Source: a virus. Taken from it: a DNA stretch of 40,482 nucleotides. A program made the position numbers and the translations under genes. Under the pieces are notes generated by a model. The model was given only the letters and a program-made list of their open reading frames with translations, was not told the origin of the DNA and searched no databases. Location: IMG/VR virus record IMGVR_UViG_3300010396_000069, positions 1 to 40,482 of that record. One strand, written 5' to 3'. Every line of letters begins with the position of its first letter. The stretch's first letter is position 1. Positions 22,419-31,236 of the stretch are shown here, one piece after another.

Positions 22419-23180
22419 ATGCCCACTGCACCCAACTCGATTACAGTTCAGTCACTCGATATCATCACTGCGGCCATGCAGGAGATTGGAGCACTGGCCG
22501 CTGGGGAATCTCCGTCGAATGACGATCAGGCTTGGGTATTGCAGAAATTGCAGCGGCTAATCGACCGCTACAATGCTCGGGAAACGATGATCTACAACGT
22601 GAACTTTACGCTGTTCACATTGAATCCTCCGGCTGATCCGCTCGACCCGACAACCATCGGGCCCGGTGGAGATTTCGATACGAATCAACGCCCTGTCACT
22701 ATTGAAAGCATTGGTTTGATTCTCGACAGTGGAACTCCGGGAGTTGAATTACCGCTGAACCGCCGAGACGATGACTGGTGGGCAAATAATCGGATCAAAG
22801 GCCTTACTTCGACCCTCCCCACCGATTATTACTACTCCCCGAACTGGCCTTTAGGCAGCATCTACTTTTGGCCGGTGCCTACAGCTTCGCATCAGGTTCG
22901 GCTTCAGACGAGGCAGGTACTGGGAGAATTTACCGCCTACAATGCAGCTTTTACAATGCCTCCAGCCTATTGGGACCTGATTGTCTATGAATTGGCGATC
23001 AGCATCGGTCCTGGATTCCAGCGTGAGGCTTCATCCTCCCTGATTGGATTGTGGAAGGCTGCAAACAAGGCAGTTCAGGTGAATAATATCTCTTCGCCCC
23101 GGCTCGCGAGCGATTCCCCAACGCAATCGAATGGCGGCGGACGGCCTGACTTCAACTTTCTGGACGGCCTGACTCGATGA
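22419..23180 (+). CDS. Head-tail adaptor, P22 gp4-like
   Basis: The 253-residue product has the helical start of P22-type gp4 adaptors (ITAAMQEIGALAAGESPSNDDQAWVLQKLQRLID). The middle is beta-rich (FDTNQRPVTIESIGLILD, YYSPNWPLGSIYFWPVP). A helix ending AYWDLIVYELAISIGP follows. P22 gp4 has 166 residues, so this form is longer, like other podoviral adaptors. It binds under the portal ring after packaging. It overlaps the gp10-like gene, its structural partner, by ATGA. Confidence 0.8.
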   Translation: MPTAPNSITVQSLDIITAAMQEIGALAAGESPSNDDQAWVLQKLQRLIDRYNARETMIYNVNFTLFTLNPPADPLDPTTIGPGGDFDTNQRPVTIESIGLILDSGTPGVELPLNRRDDDWWANNRIKGLTSTLPTDYYYSPNWPLGSIYFWPVPTASHQVRLQTRQVLGEFTAYNAAFTMPPAYWDLIVYELAISIGPGFQREASSSLIGLWKAANKAVQVNNISSPRLASDSPTQSNGGGRPDFNFLDGLTR

Positions 23181-24610
23181 AGTTCGGGTTTGTCGGCCCT
23201 TCGTATACGGCGAAGTCGAACAATGTCGCTGATGAGGAGTGTATTAACTGGTTTGCTGAAACCAATGAGACGCAAGGTGCTCAAACGCGGCGCTCTTACT
23301 TTGGGACGCCAGGTCTTGTGCTGTTCTCTGCTTCAGATGATGGCCCAGCGCGTGGGAGCTACGAGAATGGCGATCAGATGTATTCGGTCATTGCAGATAC
23401 CCTTTATTCGGTGGCTGCAGATGGAACTAAGACGGCACTCGGTTCGATCGATAACGATGGATTTTCCGTTTCCATTGCATCCAGCAACATCCAACTGCTG
23501 ATTGTTGGTGCTGGAAAGGCTTACTGCTTTACCTTTGCGACGAGTGCGTTAGTCGAAGTCACTTCGCAACTGGCAGGAAACCCCATTCAGTGCGGTTATT
23601 CTGATGGCTATTTCATCGTCATCTTTGAAGACAGCAATAAATTCCAGATATCGGCCATCCTCAATGGAACGACTTGGCCGGGAATCCAAGTCAATGCTGT
23701 TTCTGTCTTCCCAGAGAACATCGTCGCCATGGCTATTAGCCACCGCGAGCTTTGGATATTCGGCAGCCAGCACTCTCAGCCTTACCAGGATACGGGAACG
23801 CTGGAGATATTCGATGTGATCCCCGGGGCTTTGATTGATACCGGATGCGCTGCGACCTTCAGCCCTTGCCTAGTGGACAATACGATCTTCTGGATTAGCG
23901 AGGATGAGCGCGGCGCGCGGCAGGCGTGGAGAGCAAACGGGTATACGCCTCTCAGGATTTCGACTCATGCAGTGGAAACTTCCCTGTCATCCTATTCCAC
24001 TGCTCAGATATCGCAGATTGTCAGCTATTCCTATCAGGATGGAGGGCATTTGTTTTGGGTGCTTTACATCCCCGGCACGGATTGCACATGGGTCTATGAC
24101 GTTGCAGAAAGCCTTTGGCATAAGCGTGCCGAATGGTTCCCGCAGTCGGCAAAGTATGGCCCTCACCCGAGTTGGAACCATGTTTATGCCTTTGGGAAAC
24201 ATATTGTTGGCGATTGGGGTTCGGGCAATCTCTATGAGATGAACCTGAACTACTTCACCGACAATGGATCTTTGATTCGTCGGCTTCGACGCTCGCCCAC
24301 GATCAATAATGAGCTTGAGCGAACCTTTCATGCTGAGTTGAAGGTTGATTTCAATGTCGGCAATGGGCCGCAGCCACCTTTGACTGACGGAGAAGGCAAC
24401 CCGCGGCCTCCGCAGGCGATGCTTCGCTGGAGCAATAATTCAGGAAGTACCTGGTCGAATGAGCATGTTCGCGGCTGCGGGATGGCTGGAGAATACGACA
24501 CGTTTGTGAGATGGCAGCGCCTCGGCTATGGACGGCGCCGAGTTTATGAGCTGGTCGTTTCTGATCCCATCCCTTGGGCAATTACTGATGCTTATTTGAG
24601 GCTTTCCTAA
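23177..24610 (+). CDS. Packaged-DNA stabilisation protein, P22 gp10-like
   Basis: The 477-residue product matches P22 gp10 in length (472) and in the N-terminus: FGFVGPSYTAKSNNVADEECINWF and TPGLVLFS. Repeating strand blades follow, with WIFGSQHSQPYQDTGT, GARQAWRANGYTPLRIST and a D-x-W-x-x-Y type pattern. The C-terminus has FVRWQRLGYGRRRVYELVVSDP. In P22, gp10 continues the tail tube from gp4 and helps plug the filled head. It lies between the gp4-like and tail-needle candidate genes, as in P22. Confidence 0.88.
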   Translation: MKFGFVGPSYTAKSNNVADEECINWFAETNETQGAQTRRSYFGTPGLVLFSASDDGPARGSYENGDQMYSVIADTLYSVAADGTKTALGSIDNDGFSVSIASSNIQLLIVGAGKAYCFTFATSALVEVTSQLAGNPIQCGYSDGYFIVIFEDSNKFQISAILNGTTWPGIQVNAVSVFPENIVAMAISHRELWIFGSQHSQPYQDTGTLEIFDVIPGALIDTGCAATFSPCLVDNTIFWISEDERGARQAWRANGYTPLRISTHAVETSLSSYSTAQISQIVSYSYQDGGHLFWVLYIPGTDCTWVYDVAESLWHKRAEWFPQSAKYGPHPSWNHVYAFGKHIVGDWGSGNLYEMNLNYFTDNGSLIRRLRRSPTINNELERTFHAELKVDFNVGNGPQPPLTDGEGNPRPPQAMLRWSNNSGSTWSNEHVRGCGMAGEYDTFVRWQRLGYGRRRVYELVVSDPIPWAITDAYLRLS

Positions 24611-25260
24611 TGGCCGGTCAACTCAAGCCAGCATCAACATTTATCCCTAGTCGCTCACCGATCGTAGATCCGAATGGGATGGCTACATGGTCCTTCATCC
24701 AGATTCTCATAGGGTGGGATACTAAACTCAATAACGGTCTAAATTCCACAGGCCAATTGATCGGCAACATCGACCCTGCTACTCGAGTCCTTCCAAGAAC
24801 TGAAGGGCTTGGGATCACATTACAGAACATCAGCGATACGGGCGTCATGGAATCGGCTGGGCTCTTCTCTGCTACGACACTAGCTCAGGGCGCGGTCTTT
24901 ATGCCAGCGGGGGCAGCAGACAATCACCTTGGCACGGCGGCGATAGAGCCAACCACAGCCTTTGATTCAGCCGGATCAGCGGCGGCGGCACAGGCCAATG
25001 CGGAAGCTTATGCGGATACGGTAGCAGGATCTGCGCAGTCGAATGCAGAAGCACACGCGGACGCAGTAGCGGCCACGGCACAGAGCAATGCAGAAGCGTT
25101 CGCGAGTAATGCTTCAAACATCGCATCAGGAACTTTGGCCACAGCTAGACTTGCTGGCTTGACTGCAACGGTTACTACCGCGGCGCTTACTGTAGGCGGC
25201 ACACAGGGCTCGATGACCTTCACCAATGGCTTGCTCACAGCGCAGACACCAGCGACCTAG
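24610..25260 (+). CDS. Tail-needle or fibre candidate with Ala-rich repeats
   Basis: The gene overlaps the gp10-like stop by one base. The 216-residue product takes the place of P22 gp26 (233 residues), the trimeric needle that plugs the tail. Its N-terminus (SPIVDPNGMATWSFIQILIGWDTKLN) is a common attachment start in tail proteins. Around 117-172 are three near-repeats of about 15 residues (AQxNAEAYAD-type), a trimeric coiled-coil pattern. The C-terminus is beta-rich. Needle and fibre roles are both possible. Confidence 0.65.
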   Translation: MAGQLKPASTFIPSRSPIVDPNGMATWSFIQILIGWDTKLNNGLNSTGQLIGNIDPATRVLPRTEGLGITLQNISDTGVMESAGLFSATTLAQGAVFMPAGAADNHLGTAAIEPTTAFDSAGSAAAAQANAEAYADTVAGSAQSNAEAHADAVAATAQSNAEAFASNASNIASGTLATARLAGLTATVTTAALTVGGTQGSMTFTNGLLTAQTPAT

Positions 25261-25269
25261 AAAGGGATT

Positions 25270-25467
25270 ATGACGATTGAGGATGTAATCGAACGCGAGA
25301 CGGGACAGCCTGTTGATGCAGCTACTTTGTTGCAGGATTTGCCAGTGGATTCCCTCGAATACCTTGACCTCATTCTGGCTGTAGAGCGCGAGACGGGAAA
25401 GAATCTTCCTGATGGAAGATTGGCAACGCTTACGACTGTAGGCGAGTTGATCCAGGAGCTTTCTTAA
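25270..25467 (+). CDS. Acyl-carrier-protein-like
   Basis: The 65-residue acidic product looks like an acyl carrier protein. It has a helix (TIEDVIERETG), then LPVDSLEYLDLILAVERETG. D27-S28-L29 matches the DSL site where ACPs carry 4'-phosphopantetheine on Ser. A third region, LATLTTVGELIQELS, matches the final helix. It is about ten residues shorter than typical ACPs at the N-terminus. It is coupled to a GNAT-type acetyltransferase gene (RBS AGGAG lies in its last codons). Such a carrier in a phage tail module is unusual; function unknown. Confidence 0.7.
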   Translation: MTIEDVIERETGQPVDAATLLQDLPVDSLEYLDLILAVERETGKNLPDGRLATLTTVGELIQELS

Positions 25468-25920
25468 TTGGTCACATTTCAGCAGGAAAAGTGGGCTGAT
25501 TGCGTCGATGAAATGCGTCCAATCTGGCCTGAACATTGGGCATCCTTAGCGCTCAATCAAGATGAAATTTCGCTTGGAGTTGATGAGGCCAAATACGAAC
25601 AAGGTGAAGCGTTGGGTTGCCTTCACGTTGTCACTGCTCGCGCTGATGGCTTGCTAGTGGGATATCACTACGGGATGCTTCTTAACCACTTGCATTACAA
25701 GGATGCGGGATTGATGTGCTACACGGACGTTTATTACCTAAAACCGGAATATCGCAAGGGTCCGATAGGGATCAAGTTTCTAGCCGCAGTCATGGCGAGC
25801 CTGAAAGCAGCCGGTGTCGTCAAGTTTTATATGAGCACGAAGATTCATAGCGATAACAGTCGTGTGCTTGAGTCATTAGGGATGAAGCCTTCAGACATAA
25901 TTCTAACGAAGATGCTATGA
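25468..25920 (+). CDS. GNAT-family acetyltransferase
   Basis: The TTG start directly follows the ACP-like stop and uses an AGGAG inside that gene. The 150-residue product has a GNAT core: strand DGLLVGYHYGMLL, strand CYTDVYYLKPEYRKG, then PIGIKFLAAVMASLKAAGV (the acetyl-CoA-binding turn and helix), and FYMSTKIHSDNSRVLESLGM. The Q/RxxGxG loop is seen as RKGPIG. Podoviruses of this type often have a GNAT gene near the tail tube genes. Its substrate is unknown. The partner ACP raises the option of an acyl-ACP donor. Confidence 0.85.
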   Translation: MVTFQQEKWADCVDEMRPIWPEHWASLALNQDEISLGVDEAKYEQGEALGCLHVVTARADGLLVGYHYGMLLNHLHYKDAGLMCYTDVYYLKPEYRKGPIGIKFLAAVMASLKAAGVVKFYMSTKIHSDNSRVLESLGMKPSDIILTKML

Positions 25921-25929
25921 GGAGAATCA

Positions 25930-26835
25930 ATGGGAATTGGTAGCGGGACCGCAGCTTTAATCGGAGGCATTGCATCCGCAGGCGGCAGTGTCGCTTCTGG
26001 GCTTATTGGCGCCAATGGTGCCGAGAATGCTGCCGCTACCCAGGCTGCGGCTTCTCAAAAGGCATCGGATCTCGCTGGACAAGCGGGAGACAAAGCGCTT
26101 GGCATCCAGCAGGCAGCGGGAACTGCGGAACAATCTGAAATCGCTCCCTATACGGCCGCTGGAGCCGGTGGGCTCAATGCTCTGCAATATGGCCTCGGTA
26201 CCGGAGGCACAGCGAATGGTTCAGGCGTGGGCCAAGGGTCATTGCTTACGCCCTATGGACAGACGTTTACCGCTCCTACTGGACTAACCGAACAAAACGA
26301 CCCTGGCTATCAGGCGCGGCTTCAACTCGGGCAGGATGCGATTCAGCGATCGGCTGCGGCGGCGGGGGGAGTTGTAACAGGCGGTACGGCGCAGGCGCTC
26401 AACAACGAGGCGCAGGACTATGCTTCGAATGAATACGGAAATGTCTACAATCGCGCCCTGAACACCTACAACACAAACTACAACGCCTACAACACCAACC
26501 AGACGAACCAGTACAACAAGCTGGCGCAGTTGGCTGGGGCTGGACAGAATGCCGCTACCACAGCAGGTACGCTGGGTCTCAATGCTGCTAACAGTCAGGC
26601 TGGAACCGTTACGGGAACCGCAGCGCAGCAGGGACAGGATCTGACCAACGCTGCCGCTGCTACGGCGTCCGGCCAGGTAGGAGCGGCGAATGCCTATAGC
26701 AGTGGAATCAATGGAGCCACAAGTAGCCTCTCAAATCTTGCGCTTCTCGGTTCAATGAGCGGATATGGCGGTGGCAGTGGAGCTAGCGGAGCCACCAACC
26801 CACTCAATTTCACAAATTCACCGGATATGGGATAG
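25930..26835 (+). CDS. Injection (ejection) protein 1, gp7-position
   Basis: The 301-residue product is Ala/Gly/Gln-rich with an N-terminal amphipathic or hydrophobic stretch (GSGTAALIGGIASAGGSVASGLIGANGAENA). It then has Tyr/Asn repeats (YNRALNTYNTNYNAYNTNQ) and GQNAATTAGTLGLNAANSQAGT. Podoviral injection proteins have this low-complexity, membrane-active composition. Its position after the tail-tube genes corresponds to P22 gp7. These proteins leave the head first and form a channel across the host envelope. Identified by position and composition, not by a clear family motif. Confidence 0.75.
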   Translation: MGIGSGTAALIGGIASAGGSVASGLIGANGAENAAATQAAASQKASDLAGQAGDKALGIQQAAGTAEQSEIAPYTAAGAGGLNALQYGLGTGGTANGSGVGQGSLLTPYGQTFTAPTGLTEQNDPGYQARLQLGQDAIQRSAAAAGGVVTGGTAQALNNEAQDYASNEYGNVYNRALNTYNTNYNAYNTNQTNQYNKLAQLAGAGQNAATTAGTLGLNAANSQAGTVTGTAAQQGQDLTNAAAATASGQVGAANAYSSGINGATSSLSNLALLGSMSGYGGGSGASGATNPLNFTNSPDMG

Positions 26836-26844
26836 GAGACTAAC

Positions 26845-28434
26845 TTGGGATCAATACCGCTTCCGGCCCTCAATATCAAAACACCGCAACAGCCTGACTT
26901 ATTGGAGAAGTACAGCCAGCTCCAGCAGCTACGCGCTTCTCAGCAGCAGTTGGCCATGCAGCAACAGGAAGCGCCTCTGCGGATGCAGGCTTTGCAACAG
27001 CAGACCCAGCTTGGCGCGGGTCAGGTTCAGCAGCAGCAAATACAGTTAAACGACCAAAAGGCCATGACTGCGGCAATGCAAGATTGGGACGGCAAGGATT
27101 ATACCGCTCTCCCTTCCCTTGTTATTAAACATGGCGGTTCTGCGACCGCCGTGATGGGTCTAAAGAAGAATATCCTTGATCAACAAACACAAATTGCTAC
27201 AGCGGCAATGGATAACGGGAAAGCGGCCCAAGCTAATGCTGCTGCCACAAAAGCCCATAATGATCTGGTAACTGGCGCTCTTTCGCCGCTTACTGATCCA
27301 TCTCAAGTGCCGGATGCCCAGCTTCCTCAAGCACTCCAAACTACCGTTGCTAGTCTTGTCCAGCAGGGCGCTCTGGATCAGCAACACGCAGCGGCAGCGC
27401 AAAAACTTTTGCAATCAGGTGATCCAACCCAGATTCGCCAAGGTGTAAATATGTTCCGTAAAACACTTATGGCGCAGTCACAGATTCAAGATGATGCATT
27501 GAAGACGGCCCAGACTGCAAAGGCTGCTGCCGATGCTAAGAACGCAGCCGGGAAGATCGATCCCACCAGCCCTCTTTATGATCCTTCGCAATCCTCCATC
27601 GCTCTAGGGACTGCTCCCGGAGCGGCGCAGATACAGACAAACCAAGTGCAACAGGCTGGTAGAAAAGCAGCCGCCGAAGAGTCAGCACGCATGCCCGGAG
27701 AAATGGCATTGGCCGCACAGAGGCAGGCATTGTCTCAAGGCGATCCTAAGACGGCGGCGCAGCTATTGGTAAACGGCGATGCCACTTTGTCAGAACTAAA
27801 GGCTCGGGGGGCAACTCCTGATTTCATCGCGAGAACCTTGTTTTCTGCAAAGCAGTTGAGTGGCGGAAAATACAATGCGCAGGCCGCGGATGCTCAATAC
27901 AACGTTGCAAGGTCTGAGGACAATGTTAAGTTCTTCGGCTCTGCCAATTCTCTTATTGATCCGGGAGGCACTCTGGATCAATTGCAGCAGGCAGGAAAGA
28001 ACATTCCTCACGGCCAACTTCCAGCCCTCAACACACTTGCAGATTGGCAAAAACTCGCGACCGGGAACGGCCCGCTCGCCCACTATGCAGCCACGGCTCT
28101 TGGTGTGGCTGATGACTACTCAAAAGTCATGGGTGGTGGCCAAGGCAGTGACACCTCCAGGCTGCAAGCGCTTAACCTCATCAAGGCCAATGCCAGCGAT
28201 GAAGGGCGCGGTGGTGCTGTTACAGGTATTCGTGATGCGGTGGTATCGCAAACGAAATCGCGCATCGGCAACAATCCGGTATTGGGGAGAATGTACGGAT
28301 CGCCTGCATTATCTGGTGGTGTCCATCCCTCGGCTGGCGGTGGCATCTCAGTGACAGCCCCCAACGGTAAGGTCTACACCTTCAAAGACCAGCAGTCAGC
28401 CGATGCCTTCAAGAAGAATGCGGGGATTCAATAA
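26845..28434 (+). CDS. Injection protein 2, gp20-position
   Basis: The TTG start has a good RBS (ATAGGAGACT). The 529-residue product is Gln/Ala-rich and helical, with a very Gln-rich part (LQQLRASQQQLAMQQQE, about 30-75), as in P22 gp20-type proteins. A later part has PPDFIARTLF-like helices and a C-terminus with ISVTAPNGKVYTFKDQQSADAFKK, a motif often at the end of phage virion proteins. It overlaps the next gene by one base. Injection role inferred from context. Confidence 0.72.
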   Translation: MGSIPLPALNIKTPQQPDLLEKYSQLQQLRASQQQLAMQQQEAPLRMQALQQQTQLGAGQVQQQQIQLNDQKAMTAAMQDWDGKDYTALPSLVIKHGGSATAVMGLKKNILDQQTQIATAAMDNGKAAQANAAATKAHNDLVTGALSPLTDPSQVPDAQLPQALQTTVASLVQQGALDQQHAAAAQKLLQSGDPTQIRQGVNMFRKTLMAQSQIQDDALKTAQTAKAAADAKNAAGKIDPTSPLYDPSQSSIALGTAPGAAQIQTNQVQQAGRKAAAEESARMPGEMALAAQRQALSQGDPKTAAQLLVNGDATLSELKARGATPDFIARTLFSAKQLSGGKYNAQAADAQYNVARSEDNVKFFGSANSLIDPGGTLDQLQQAGKNIPHGQLPALNTLADWQKLATGNGPLAHYAATALGVADDYSKVMGGGQGSDTSRLQALNLIKANASDEGRGGAVTGIRDAVVSQTKSRIGNNPVLGRMYGSPALSGGVHPSAGGGISVTAPNGKVYTFKDQQSADAFKKNAGIQ

Positions 28435-30107
28435 TGGCCGCATCGACCATCGATTACGATAAGCTGGCGCAACAGCATGGCGGAACGGTGGCCGTCGATT
28501 ATGACGCGCTTGCTGCGCAGCATGGGGGATCTATACAGACAGCAACAACCGCGCAACCGACTGATACCCGCAATAGCCTCCAGAAATCATTTGATGAAAA
28601 TACAAAGACTTCGCCAAATGAACCACTGCTTGAAACGGGATTAAAGAGCGTAGTACACGCGATTGGATCACCTTTTGTCCATCCAGAAGATACTGTTGCC
28701 GGAATGGTCAAATCTATTCCTCATATGTCAGCCTCAGACCCAGAAAATCCCATATCTCAGATGGTTGGGGCAACCGCGCAAGATTATAAAGACGCTGGTG
28801 GAGGGGCGCATGGTGCGGCATATGCTGGAACTAAGCTGGCAGGAAGCACTTTCGGGAACGTAGCACTCGGTGAGGCCACAGGTGGAGCATTTCGCACTGC
28901 TTCCGACGCAGCCCCAGCGCTAACCGATGCAGCAACTTCTGCGATCACGAAGGCGAAAACCGTAGGCAATAAATTGGTTCCATCCTTAGTTGATGGTCCT
29001 CCTGAGTCACTCATTACCCGAGCTGTCAAGCCAGGCAAGAACAATATCAACTGGAATAAAGATGTCGGAACAGCTTTGCCGCTTATGAAGTCAGCAGAGC
29101 AGCAACTTGGGCATCCGGTTACAGGAATTGATGATGCGATCGATGCAACGCAATTGGCCAAGAAAGGTATATGGCAGCAATATCAATCGCGCCTTGGGGC
29201 TGCGGGCCAGATGGGCGCTACAGTTGATGGGAACCAGATTGCCGATGCAATGGTGAACAGTATCGACAAACGCACGGCCCTTCAGAATCCTGGCCTTGTC
29301 GATAAGGTAAAGGCTATTGCAGATACCTATCGCCGTCCACTCCCCCTCAATGATGCAGAGGATTTCCTGCAATCGGCGAACAAGGATTTGAATACCTACT
29401 ATACGAAGAACAAAGTAGGTCAACAGGTCGCAATGAACGATCCTGAAATATCCTCCACTGTTGCCGAAGCGAACGCCCTGAGAAACGCCCTCTATAGCAA
29501 ACTAGAACAAGTTTCAGGACCAGGAGCCGCGCAATTGAAGCAGGCTTATGGATCTTTGACAAATATGGAAAAAGAACTTTATGGAAGGCAGTTGGTCGCA
29601 GCGCGGCAAGCCCCTGAGAGCTTGAGTGAGCAGCTATCGACGGTCGCGGGCGCTGGAAAGATTGCCAAAGGAGTCCTCACGGCAAGCCCCGGCGATGTAT
29701 TTGAAGGAGCCCAGAATATTGCCGTTTCGCGTGCCCTCAAAGCCAGAAACAGTTCGGATGCGATGATTTCTCGCGCATTCCAGAAAGTTCAGCCTGCAAC
29801 CCCTTTTCCGGTTCCTGCTTCGCCTCGCTTTGCAGGCTTATTGGAACGTGGGCCGATTCAAATGCCGTCACCAGAGGCCATACCTTCGGCTCCATCCGCG
29901 CCTGCAATTGGAATTGACGCGACCACCCGAGCGCAACGGCTGGGGCTTCTGTTGCCTGAACAGGCTGGCGGCAAGATACCGTTGCCATATTATCCAGAGA
30001 TGAGCGGAGGAGAGAGGCTTGCGGCTCTAATGCAGGCATTGCGCAAGAATCGACCGATTGCCCTTCCTGAGAAGGCAGGAGCAATTCGATTAGGGAGCGG
30101 GAAATAA
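28434..30107 (+). CDS. Injection protein 3, gp16-position
   Basis: The 557-residue product begins with two short repeats, IDYDKLAQQHGGTVAVDYDALAAQHGG. The middle (about 60-160) is Ala/Gly-rich with weakly hydrophobic helices (LTDAATSAITKAKTVG). The rest is long helices with polar spacers and a Pro-rich end. Order and size match P22 gp16 (609 residues), which helps DNA cross the inner membrane. The 3' end overlaps a convergent reverse-strand gene by 18 bases. Confidence 0.72.
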   Translation: MAASTIDYDKLAQQHGGTVAVDYDALAAQHGGSIQTATTAQPTDTRNSLQKSFDENTKTSPNEPLLETGLKSVVHAIGSPFVHPEDTVAGMVKSIPHMSASDPENPISQMVGATAQDYKDAGGGAHGAAYAGTKLAGSTFGNVALGEATGGAFRTASDAAPALTDAATSAITKAKTVGNKLVPSLVDGPPESLITRAVKPGKNNINWNKDVGTALPLMKSAEQQLGHPVTGIDDAIDATQLAKKGIWQQYQSRLGAAGQMGATVDGNQIADAMVNSIDKRTALQNPGLVDKVKAIADTYRRPLPLNDAEDFLQSANKDLNTYYTKNKVGQQVAMNDPEISSTVAEANALRNALYSKLEQVSGPGAAQLKQAYGSLTNMEKELYGRQLVAARQAPESLSEQLSTVAGAGKIAKGVLTASPGDVFEGAQNIAVSRALKARNSSDAMISRAFQKVQPATPFPVPASPRFAGLLERGPIQMPSPEAIPSAPSAPAIGIDATTRAQRLGLLLPEQAGGKIPLPYYPEMSGGERLAALMQALRKNRPIALPEKAGAIRLGSGK

Positions 30108-30314
30108 TTTACTTTTTCGTGGGAAGAGCATAAAGCGGATCAGTCGATAAAGTGCCCATGGAATGGGCGAGCAAAATAATCCCAACAGCAATCCATTGAA
30201 AATGGAATAAGTGCCATCGTTCGCATCTTTACCGTTTGCGAATACCAAAATGATGCCGAGGAAAATCCCGATAAAGAACATCTCGCGCAGGATTTTCCTG
30301 AGTCCTTCAAGCAT
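30090..30314 (-). CDS. Reverse-strand two-helix membrane protein
   Basis: The 74-residue product has two membrane helices (FFIGIFLGIILVFA, about 13-26; FNGLLLGLFCSPIPWALYRLI, about 39-59), basic ends and a Pro-ended tail (RKSKLFPAP). The ATG has GAGG six bases before it, and an extended -10 promoter lies just upstream. It is opposed to all flanking late genes and so is probably expressed on its own, like a moron. It may act in the lysogen envelope, for example in exclusion, but that is inference. The last six codons overlap the injection gene. Confidence 0.65.
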   Translation of the reverse strand: MLEGLRKILREMFFIGIFLGIILVFANGKDANDGTYSIFNGLLLGLFCSPIPWALYRLIRFMLFPRKSKLFPAP

Positions 30315-30331
30315 GGCAACCTCGGACTAAA

Positions 30332-30340
30332 AGTATAGCA
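30332..30340 (-). promoter_or_regulatory. Extended -10 promoter for reverse membrane gene
   Basis: On the reverse strand the bases read TGCTATACT, an extended -10 (TGn plus TATACT). It lies about 17 bases before the ATG of the membrane gene. No good -35 is visible, as is common for extended -10 promoters. Confidence 0.5.
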
Positions 30341-30365
30341 TTTGACCCCCACTGAAAGAGGAATA

Positions 30366-31079
30366 ATGGCCGACAACCGCACTCTTTTGCAGAAGGCTAA
30401 AGATAAGTTCGCCCTGCAACAGATGACCGCGGCGGCCCAACCGAGTTGGATCGGCGGCCAGATACAAACTCAACAGGGACAAGAGTTACCAGAGTTGCAG
30501 GGAAGAAACGACATTGGAACCGTGGCGTATGTCCCTAACGCTGGAACGGCGATCAGTGTTACCCGGCCAAGCCTGTACGACAAGCCCACCGCAGCGCACG
30601 AAGCAACGCACGTCTTCCAGAACACGCGGAACGATCAGTTCCAGAACCTCCTTCAGTTGATGATGCCGCAGACCTCATCGGTTTCGAATTATGACTACGG
30701 CGGGATTCAAGGGCTCCAGGCAAATCCGCAGAAGTCAGTTGCGGCCTATAACCCAGAGCAGCAGGCGCAGATGGTCGAAGACCTGACCGCGGCGCAGAGC
30801 AAACTCACACCAAATATGACACCGGCGCAGTTGGCGGCATGGGACCAAACAAAGAATGCGCTCGAGCGACCGATTAGCCAACTAGCGGCAGTACCAGCGC
30901 AGGACACTTCAGTAAGTGGCAGGATTGACCATTATTTGAATCAGAGAGGCTTTGGCGATCCCCTAGCTCGGCTTGCGGGCATGATCTCGCCGCCGACGAT
31001 GAGCACGGCACCTCAGCCAATGCCGGGAGCGCCTTCCGTGGCGCTTGGATACGCGAACAAATCAAAGCTCGTCCGCTAA
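30366..31079 (+). CDS. HExxH protein, putative virion-associated metallopeptidase
   Basis: I chose ATG 30366 because AAGAGGAAT lies before it; ATG 30342 lacks an RBS. The 237-residue product has KPTAAHEATHVFQNTRND with H78-E79-x-x-H82, a zinc-metallopeptidase motif much like that of DUF4157-type domains (AHELTHVVQ). A third zinc ligand is not certain. The N-terminus is amphipathic, the C-terminus Pro-rich. It directly follows the injection genes and could be injected or help pass the cell wall. Activity is unproven. Confidence 0.65.
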   Translation: MADNRTLLQKAKDKFALQQMTAAAQPSWIGGQIQTQQGQELPELQGRNDIGTVAYVPNAGTAISVTRPSLYDKPTAAHEATHVFQNTRNDQFQNLLQLMMPQTSSVSNYDYGGIQGLQANPQKSVAAYNPEQQAQMVEDLTAAQSKLTPNMTPAQLAAWDQTKNALERPISQLAAVPAQDTSVSGRIDHYLNQRGFGDPLARLAGMISPPTMSTAPQPMPGAPSVALGYANKSKLVR

Positions 31080-31150
31080 ACGAATACCCCTGAAGCGAAA
31101 AGGACCATCAGGAGGCCGAGGATAGCCCCCAGAAAGATGAGCTTTTTCAT
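31076..31150 (-). CDS. Tiny reverse-strand hydrophobic peptide
   Basis: The 24-residue peptide MKKLIFLGAILGLLMVLFAS is followed by GVFV. It has the Lys-plus-hydrophobic form of a small membrane peptide. TAGGATAA, eight bases before the ATG, is a fair RBS, and TATAAA (31175-31180, reverse strand) could be a -10. It overlaps the forward gene stop by three bases. Coding status is uncertain. Confidence 0.45.
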   Translation of the reverse strand: MKKLIFLGAILGLLMVLFASGVFV

Positions 31151-31197
31151 AGGGACTTATCCTAACACCCAACCTTTATACCGACCTCACACCACAT

Positions 31198-31217
31198 ACC
31201 GCCTTCGGGCGGTTTTT
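31198..31217 (+). terminator. Rho-independent terminator
   Basis: ACCGCC-TTCG-GGCGGT forms a perfect 6-bp stem with a stable TTCG loop, followed directly by TTTTT. It ends the head and injection operon immediately before the fibre gene, whose transcription then needs read-through or its own promoter (TTTATACC near 31175 is a weak -10 candidate). Confidence 0.85.
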
Positions 31218-31236
31218 CATGCGGAAAGGACACTCT

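Noticed and set aside
30140-30382. Second reverse ORF of 80 codons near 30.2 kb
   Set aside because: It overlaps the better-supported reverse membrane gene in another frame and lacks an RBS.
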